Source: Exophiala sp. HKRS030 (taxonomy: Eukaryota; Ascomycota; Eurotiomycetes; Chaetothyriales; Herpotrichiellaceae). From it: a DNA stretch of 64,000 nucleotides. Position numbers and translations under genes: made by a program. The notes beneath the pieces are model-generated. The model made no database searches and had not been told where the DNA came from. It saw only the letters and a program-made list of their open reading frames with translations. The stretch lies in the NCBI GenBank assembly GCA_023897205.1, contig JAHWDD010000002.1, positions 1,178,001 to 1,242,000 on the forward strand. Direction: 5' to 3'. Positions 57,401 to 64,000 of this stretch are shown piece after piece (the stretch's first letter is position 1; every line of letters begins with the position of its first letter).

Positions 57401-57549
57401 TTGAACGTCCTCTTGCACACCGGGCAGACGAAGTTTCGTTTCTCTTGGGATTTGTCCACAAAGGTCAAAGTTTTCATGACATGCGATGATGCTGTTTCCG
57501 GACGAGGAACCTCGGGCATCTGCTGTGGTTCGACGAACCTGACATGCAT
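54413..57549 (-). CDS. C2H2 zinc-finger transcription factor with fungal-trans domain
   Basis: Four exons, 56011-57549, 55851-55942, 54946-55784 and 54413-54852, give 969 residues; introns are 66-93 bp and all GT-AG. Two classical C2H2 fingers lie at residues 42-62 (CPVCKRTFKRSEHCARHQRA then H) and 70-91 (CKFCDRRYARRDLVARHERA then VH). A disordered Ser/Thr/Gln-rich middle follows. The fungal-specific TF domain begins near LGTFVDVFLSHLPVIHLPTF and includes PLILSMCAIGALYRLERKM, continuing over the splice junctions (NWSEWCNRESEKR, then LLHSIFVLCSLITAAYD). The C-terminus has five Asn from an ATT repeat. The start is the first ATG after an in-frame stop; GTG upstream is not used. It neighbours the MFS, methyltransferase and P450 genes and may regulate them; this is inference. 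Confidence 0.88.
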
Positions 57550-58118
57550 CTTCTCGGCACGTGGCGGCTGCACATTGTTCGAAGTTTACTACCAGTATGT
57601 GATATCGTGGAGAAGTGAAATGAAACATGGGAGAGTTTGGTAAAATCGAAGTCGAGGGGGAAATAAAGATGGAGCCGAACTGGAGAGGCGCCATCATGGC
57701 GGAGATTCTCCAATCCACGAACGAGGCTCTACGTAAACCTCTCAGTAACAAAATTCCCCAATGTTTATGTGTGGCCTAAGACCTGGGGTTACCGTTACTG
57801 CTAGCGATTGGTGGTTATGACTACCTGATTAGAGAATTGACGAGCCCCGATTCAATAAGCTGGCTTAACCACCCTCAAAATCCCCCTGGAGCTAAGTGTT
57901 TGGTTGCAACTCCACTTCACCTTGAAAGTCCAAGACCTCACTCCAGCAATCGATTCCCAAAATGAACGGGGAGTCCGGAATATTTTTACAAAGAGACTTT
58001 TTGAACTCGTCAGCATCCTGATAGAGTCATTCGCTCCAAAGACAAGTCCTCTGGCATCTAGGAATTGAACTGACGTCTTTCGGGCAAACAAACCATCCGT
58101 AGCAAGCCTGCCCTACGC
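57550..58118. other. Intergenic region upstream of the C2H2 regulator
   Basis: About 570 bp with no recognised gene. It is the regulator's promoter and the MFS 3' region. Confidence 0.4.
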
Positions 58119-59849
58119 TTACTCTTCGTGAGTCCTGATATGCCATTTCTCCAATAGATTGTGCCTTGCCCAAAAACTTCGATACCTCTTCCCGTAGAAG
58201 AAGACGATAGGAGCAGTCAAACTGAGACCCAGACTGATTCCACCCCAGACGTAAAAAACCCTTGTAACGCCAGCCTCTGCGACCCAATTATTCTGAAAAT
58301 AACTGAACCCGTAGACCAGTAGATTCTTAACCGTCATGGTAGCGATGAAGATTTCCGCTGCCATACTGCGATACGCATCCAAAGCATAAGCCGATGAAGT
58401 CACGCACGCAATCATCACCCCGAACAGCATGAGGCCGTGAAGAGTTGCGGCCGCGTACGGGCTGTCGTGTTTTCCAACCACCACACCCCAACCGATAAGT
58501 CCAGCGCCACAGGTCAGACTGACGATCGAGAAGACAAGTCGGTACTCTGGCTCGTAAACGCCCTTGTTACGGCGAGCGCAGAATATTATGAAAGGATCCA
58601 ATGTAGCGCCCAGCACCACCGTCCCGATCACACCACCGACAAAGGGCCCAAACGATAGATATCCAACGGAAGTCGGATCCATTAGATAAGGTGGAGCTGA
58701 GAACAACTGAGACAGGACAAAGGCGATCACGACGTAGAAACACACAAACATGGAGTTGACCACGATGACCCAAGCCACGGCGAGATTGCTAAAGACAGCA
58801 AGAGGTGCCAGGCACAATTGAAACAGATTCTCCTCCGAGAAAGATCCGCTGACAATGGAGAGGTTCTCCAGAAAAGACTTCGGTCTGATTGGCGTGGACA
58901 TCGCTGAAGAAGATGGGATGGCACCCTCGAGATTCTCAGTATGCGATATCATAGAGGCTTCTGCTCCTTCAATGCGCTTCTCATCGAGTTCACCTTTCTC
59001 CTCGTCGTTTCCGATCTCGTCAAGATCAAGTTGATGATTGCGATTGTAACTGGTTTCTGGAACGAAAAAGAATTGCAGAATAGCCTGAATGCCAGTGAAA
59101 AGAACCATCAGATAGAAACTATCGGTTTCGTCAGCATGATAGTGGCTCGTAACCGAACCATAAACTCACATCCAACGCCACCCGAGGTTTGTACCAATGG
59201 GACCAGTCACTACCGTGACGAGATTGGAAATTCCAGCCAAGAGGAAATTGATCCACGCCGCGTACACGCCGCGCTCATGGACAAAAAACATGTCACTGAT
59301 CAAAGTGAAGATGAGAGACTCGTAAGGGGCAATAGCGAAGCCTTGGAGGATCCTCGAAGTGAGGAGGCCGTTATAAGTGTTTACGGCAGATCCGACAATA
59401 TTGGCCACGAGACATATTATCGAGGCGCTCAAGAAGATGGGTCGTTTCCCGTATTTCCGCGCCAAAGCGTTGAATATCGGTCCAGTCACGCCGACGACGA
59501 GCGCTTGATAGCCATTTGTCTGTACCAGCCTGGCGATGCTGGTGTCGAGCTCGAGTGACATGTTGGCCCAGACAGAGTTGAGCATCCCCGATATCACGGC
59601 TGCGTAGAGGATGCAGCCAAAACTAGTGACGCCGAACGCAGTCAGCTTTTTGACAGTCGACCAGTTGAGTGGGTCGTTCGGATCGTCTGATGGTTGAGGG
59701 ATCAAGATGATGTGAGAATTGCGGCCGCTGCCATGCTTGAGTCGGCCTGTGATGGTCCCCGAGCGAACGTGATCAGCACCTTCTTCGAGAACCACGGTTC
59801 CCGGGACGTGTCGAAGTTTCCTGTCTTCAAGGATACCAAGAAACGGCAT
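58119..59849 (-). CDS. MFS transporter, DHA1-like
   Basis: Exons 59170-59849 and 58119-59118 (51-bp GTGAGT/TAG intron) give 559 residues with about 12 membrane segments. The cytosolic N-terminus includes the family signature SDDPNDPLNWSTVKKL, followed by TM1. Characteristic stretches are GPIFNALARKYGKRPIFLSA (motif A region) and SRILQGFAIAPYESLIFTLI. A charged central loop (DLDEIGNDEEKGELDEKRIE) links the two halves. Export of a small organic compound across the plasma membrane is likely; the substrate is unknown. It lies between a regulator and an O-methyltransferase on the same strand, which would suit a cluster exporter. A TATA-like ATATATAC lies at 59917-59924, about 70 bp upstream. Confidence 0.92.
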
Positions 59850-60522
59850 GATGATGGTTTGGAAGACGGTATTCTAGACGTCTGAGGGAAGGAGATGGAT
59901 AGCCGAGTCGTGGACGATATATACTGTATAAACATGATGGAGATAGGGATCCACAGGATTGTGGCACCAGCATCTTCCCACGTTTCCTATGACCAAAGAA
60001 CAAAGGAGAATGGAGGATACTGGATCCCCGCAACTTCCCCAACCTTTTGACCGTGGAGTCGTGGGACATTCTCAAAAGATTATTCTAGGATTGCAAAGTC
60101 TAGGCCCAGAAACTTGGTGAAGAAGTAAAATGATGTCCAAAAGAGGACATAAACAAGTTCCGCAACTAACGATGGAGAAGTCGATGGGGACCTCTGTGTA
60201 GTGTTGGTTCTTTTGAATCTCCACTTGAGATAGAAAGCGGAAGGTGGAGCAATACCGGATCCGGAAACTACCGCTTTTGTCGATCCGATCTTTTCCACTA
60301 GACCAAGGCATAGATGAAATCCAACGGTATTTCAGAGGACTCATGATCGAGAAGGTGACACGCAGATATACAGAGGCACTAATAGGAGCTGAAACTACAC
60401 TTGGCGAACTATGATTGGGATTGCAGGTGGCTGAGACGAAGTCTCCTTGGAACTCACGCTGGGGTCAAGAAAGACAGTGAAGAATGTAATTGAGAGGTTC
60501 AGCACCAAGAATATGCCCTAAA
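59850..60522. other. Intergenic region between MFS and methyltransferase genes
   Basis: About 670 bp. It holds the MFS TATA-like element at 59917-59924; otherwise nothing is recognised. Confidence 0.45.
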
Positions 60523-61885
60523 CTATGCAACTACCACCTCGATTATAGCTGGACTTATTTCGTCCTTAGCGTAAAACACTTCCCCAATCTTGAGTCCCGC
60601 CTTTTCGATCAATTCGCGAAATTGTGCCAGAGTCCGCTCCATGCCACTTCCAGCCACCATCATGACCATATCAGCACCAGTGACCATCCTTGACGCTCCC
60701 TGTTCCGGCACGACCCATTCATTGATGAGCAATTTCGAATATCCTGGTTTCATTGCTTCGCGAACTCGCGTCAAGATACGGATGCCATCGGCATTGCCCC
60801 AATCATGAACGATGTATCGCATGTAATAACATGCGGCACCCTTCACCGGTTGCTCGTCGTAGAAGTTGTACGGCTGGAACTCAACACCAGCCGGCGCAAG
60901 ATGCGAGGTGGCAGGTACAATGTTCGTTAGGTCCTGAACGATAAACCTGCCGGGCAATTGAGGATTGGCTTCCTTGAGTATCAACGTTTGATGTCCCAGG
61001 TTGCCACCGACGTCGACAAACTGGACTTCTCCGTCGTTGACCATGGGGACCCTTTCGAGGAACGGGTAGGTTTGGATCCAAGGCGTATATTGAGCGCTCA
61101 CGGCTCGGAACCACTTGTTCGTCGCCTCTAGCGCAGGGTCCACAGCAAGTATCTCAAACGTATCTTTGCCGTCCATGTTCTTTGCGAGGCTCAAGGGAGA
61201 ATACTTCTTATCGGCAGGGTTGACGTAGCCGATTCTCTTCAAATGCTCGGGTATCTTGTTGTATCCATCATAGAGAAACCCGACGCTGGAATAAGGGTCA
61301 GCAGATGCTCTGTTTCCAGATTGTCACCATGTTCATCTCACCTGTGTTCAGCGCCATACTCAGATTCGTCTCTTGCCAAAGCTCGAGTGGCTGAATTGCC
61401 CTGATACTTGTCTTCCACCTGATCAACGTAGCCGTGGGCTGCCAGAAAGCGAAGTAGTCTGTCTGGGATTCAATGTCAGCCACCGTCAATCAAGTCTTGT
61501 ACACCGGCCGGGACAAAAACTTACTCAACAACTGCGGGTCTATGTTCTTGTTGGATTGTTCTGCTAGTTGAGCAGCTGTTTGGGGATGTCCGCCACTGAC
61601 CAAACCCTTGAAAAGGCCGAGGTCCATCATGACCTTAATCACGTTTCCTTGTAGGGGCTGGAAGGGAAAACACGGAATCACCATCAACGTTACGTTGTCT
61701 TGAGGGTCAAGTGGGATCCAACTCACCGCAAAAAATACGTCCATGATAACATCCCCTTCGTTTTTCAAGCTCAAAACCAGTTTTCGGGCTTGGGATATCA
61801 AACGACGACGACCAACATCATCCAGCTCACCTTTTTCCAACTCGTCTGAGAGACTCTTTAGAATCTTCTTCGATTCTTCTGACAT
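60523..61885 (-). CDS. Plant-type O-methyltransferase
   Basis: SAM-dependent O-methyltransferase of the Methyltransf_2 family, common in fungal secondary metabolism. Four exons, 61727-61885, 61525-61657, 61342-61462 and 60523-61285, give 391 residues, the usual length. The N-terminal dimerisation region includes PLQGNVIKVMMDLGLFKGL. The short third exon supplies RLLRFLAAHGYVDQVEDKY and NSATRALARDESEYGAEH. The SAM site is FVDVGGNLGHQTLILK, the second acidic motif is RFIVQDLTNI, and the catalytic histidine is in YIVHDWGNADGIRIL. GADMVMMVAGSGMERTLAQF is the substrate-side conserved block. The first intron (69 bp) is stop-free and in frame, so retention would still give a reading frame. The substrate is not predictable. 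Confidence 0.92.
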
Positions 61886-62737
61886 CTTTTTGGAGTCTTG
61901 TTGAACAAACAGAGTGTACCGACAGGCAACATATACTAGACCACAAATAAAAGAGGCCTCTTGATCAGTACAAGTATACCAAACACTCGAGTCGTTGTTC
62001 TATTGATTTCCGGGTTTAGAAACCTTTCAGTACATCCACTGGAGATAGATATTGAGAACGCTGCAACCGGATATATTTAACTATGAATATCCTACAGAAC
62101 AATGTTCCGACGCTTGAAGGGAGGAAAAAAGTCTGTTCGTCTCTGTTTGATTGAAAGAGGTCCTTATCAAATATCCGGGTGCGAAACAAAGGATGAATGA
62201 ATCTCTGTTCGTCCTGAACAGGGTCCGGGGAGGATACCTGACTATATACACATGCGTTCGCTAGACCTACTGGCGGTTGAAAGGAGCTGAAAATGCTAGT
62301 GCATGTTCCCTTCGATAGTTTTGTATAGCTCATTACTCTGCTGATATCACGTGCACCGACTGTGGGTTCTTGGGGTTGTATCTGTCGATGCACCTATGCT
62401 TCTCACGTAATCACTAGAGCCTGATCTTGGGGCTCTATACGACTTCTAAACCTATCCTGCCCTGGTGGTTCGTGGCATTTCTCCGCAGACTACAGACTAC
62501 CTGGTGAAGAGTTATGGGCCGTGATCCCAACCTTTCTTGGATATTTGCTGATGTTGCTTCGTTCCGAACAGTCGGTTGGATGCAGTCCGACTATGTATAT
62601 CTCGCTCCAGCTAGCAGCTACCACGGGACTATCCCATTCTGTTTCTAGGAATCTCGACGCCGGAAATGGAAAAACTGGAAACTGCAGCCATTGAAGCGCC
62701 ACAATGGACGCTTCGTCAAACCCTCAGCAGGATCTAA
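61886..62737. other. Intergenic region upstream of the methyltransferase
   Basis: About 850 bp with a palindromic CACGTG at 62348-62353 and no supported gene. Confidence 0.45.
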
Positions 62738-64000
62738 TCACGCTGTACTGCTTAATGACACTTTCGTCTCACCGCCATAGGGGAGTAGGTCTTGCTGCGC
62801 TTGCTCGGCCTCGTGACGTAAAACCTCAGCGATTCTCCCGGTCCTAGGAACAAATCTCGCCTGAAAAGGTTCTGGCCGCATATTTTCACTTCGGCTATAT
62901 GCGAAAATATCGAGTTTGATCGCTTTGCCCTACGACACAGGTGGTCAGCGAAACGTTGTTGTTACTCGTAGTCTCATCAGGACTTACATCTTTGTCCAAA
63001 CCAGGCTTCATCTCAAAGGCCCGTAGTAGCCTCGCGAACGACATGAACAAGCCCTGCTCGGCGAGAGGTTGACCACTACACTGTCTCCTCCCCCACCCGA
63101 ACGCGTTGTGTCCTTGTTTATTGGGATAGGGACGCTCCAAACCGTTGAGAAAACGCTCGGGGCGGAAGTTGTCAGGCTCTGGAAATTCCCTCGGGTGACG
63201 ATGGATCGCCCAGACGTTGCCCATGATTGGGGTTCCTTTTGGGATCAGATATGAACCATACACGTCGTCCTGAGTTGGAGCATGGGGAATCCCTCCCAGA
63301 ATTGTGACAGTCCTCCATCTCAACACTTCCGTGACGATTGCCTTGACGTATGGGAGAGAGTCCTCGTGCGACCAGTCTGGTGATCGCTCGGTACCGACGA
63401 CACGATCGATTTCTTCCTGTGCGAGCTTCTGCTTGTCTTGAAATACGCACATGGCCAGTATAAACGAGATCATGGAGCTACTGGTGGTGTCGACGCCACC
63501 TCCAATGAGGTTGGCCGTCAACGCGGCAACCTCCTGGTCATTCATGCCATTGCTAAGTTGTTGCTTAATCATGAGTTTAGAAAAGTTGTCTTTCTCAGCC
63601 TGCGACCCTTCTTTGGAGAGATTGTAAAAGAATTTTTGAAGTTGCCGGGCTCCTCTGTTGAGCCTTGAAGGAAGTGGATATAGCCAGCTAGGGAATTTGG
63701 ATAGCAATGGGATCGCTTCCATGATGAAGAGGCCCGGGATGATCAGGTCGACCCCTTCCATGATAGTAAGCGCAATCTGTGCAACTTGGTCATTGATTTG
63801 GCTGATACGGCGTCCCCAGCCGATGATGGAGACGACGGAACATGAATACCGTTCGATAGACATGACAAAGTCATCCGGCTTTTCCAAAAGGTCTCGTGTG
63901 AGAACCTTCAACTCGTCGCACTGAAATTTCCGATAGTTACGGACTGCTTGGGAGCCTACAGCCGTGTGCTTCTCTCATTAGCAAGGTAGCTCCAAAGGTG
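62738..64000 (-). CDS. Cytochrome P450, partial at window edge
   Basis: Haem monooxygenase whose N-terminal part lies beyond the right edge. Two exons are visible: about 62988-63955 and 62738-62929, joined across a 58-bp GTAAGT/TAG intron. The bases above 63955 look like an intron end (GCTAAT branch site, then TAG). The visible 386 residues include SQAVRNYRKFQCDELK, the I-helix NLIGGGVDTTSSSMISF, the K-helix VTEVLRWR (E-x-x-R), the region around PDNFRPERFLNG and the haem loop FGWGRRQCSGQPLAEQG with its cysteine ligand. The last exon adds the conserved tail SRSENMRPEPFQARFVPR, absent if translation ran into the intron. The arrangement resembles fungal P450s of multi-step biosynthetic pathways; the substrate is unknown. 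Confidence 0.9.

Noticed and set aside
1..64000. CRISPR arrays, insertion sequences, RIP-degraded transposons
   Set aside because: No spaced direct repeats, terminal repeats, transposase motifs or strongly AT-rich mutated blocks were seen; the host is a fungus.

Overview
This window looks like nuclear DNA of a filamentous ascomycete (Pezizomycotina). The evidence is short GT-AG introns (about 46-105 bp) with CTAAC/CTGAC-like branch sites, a HET-domain protein, a Zn2Cys6 regulator, a C2H2 plus fungal-trans regulator, an RpdA-type RPD3 deacetylase with a long acidic tail, and two cytochrome P450s. The class cannot be fixed by eye; a Eurotiomycete-like fungus is only a guess. I resolved 26 protein-coding genes. 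Most were rebuilt by joining exons across introns, and those exon coordinates are my own reading. I saw no tRNA, rRNA, CRISPR array or intact transposon.

Left part (1-16 kb): a TTC1-like TPR protein and a HAD phosphatase share a divergent promoter. A PQ-loop membrane protein converges on the HAD gene. A small 12-cysteine secreted protein follows, then a gene-poor stretch (about 5.2-8.0 and 8.8-10.5 kb) holding only a zinc-finger gene. A HET-domain gene and a DHA1-type MFS transporter complete this accessory-looking zone.

Middle (16-35 kb): mostly conserved housekeeping genes. These are TMA17 (proteasome assembly), VPS34 (PI3-kinase) head-to-head with NSE4 (SMC5/6 complex), a peroxisomal enoyl-CoA hydratase/isomerase ending in SKL, and a glutathione reductase with mitochondrial and cytosolic start options. 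An unrecognised membrane protein, a seven-exon Zn2Cys6 transcription factor and a TRK-type potassium transporter follow.

Right-centre (35-54 kb): a P450 with glycine-rich insertions, a large F-box protein ending in a CAAX box, TIM50, a 2EXR/F-box-like protein, RPN11 divergent from RPD3, and an auxin-efflux-carrier-family transporter.

Right end (54-64 kb): a C2H2/fungal-trans regulator, an MFS transporter, a plant-type O-methyltransferase and a P450 cut by the window edge, all on the minus strand. This resembles the flank of a secondary-metabolite gene cluster whose core enzyme, if it exists, lies beyond 64000.

I found no clearly new defence or mobile system. The points most worth a second look are the predicted farnesylated F-box protein, the cluster flank at the right edge, the cysteine-rich secreted protein, stop-free introns that would give in-frame isoforms, an open frame continuing past the RPD3 stop, and an over-represented 8-mer in intergenic DNA.
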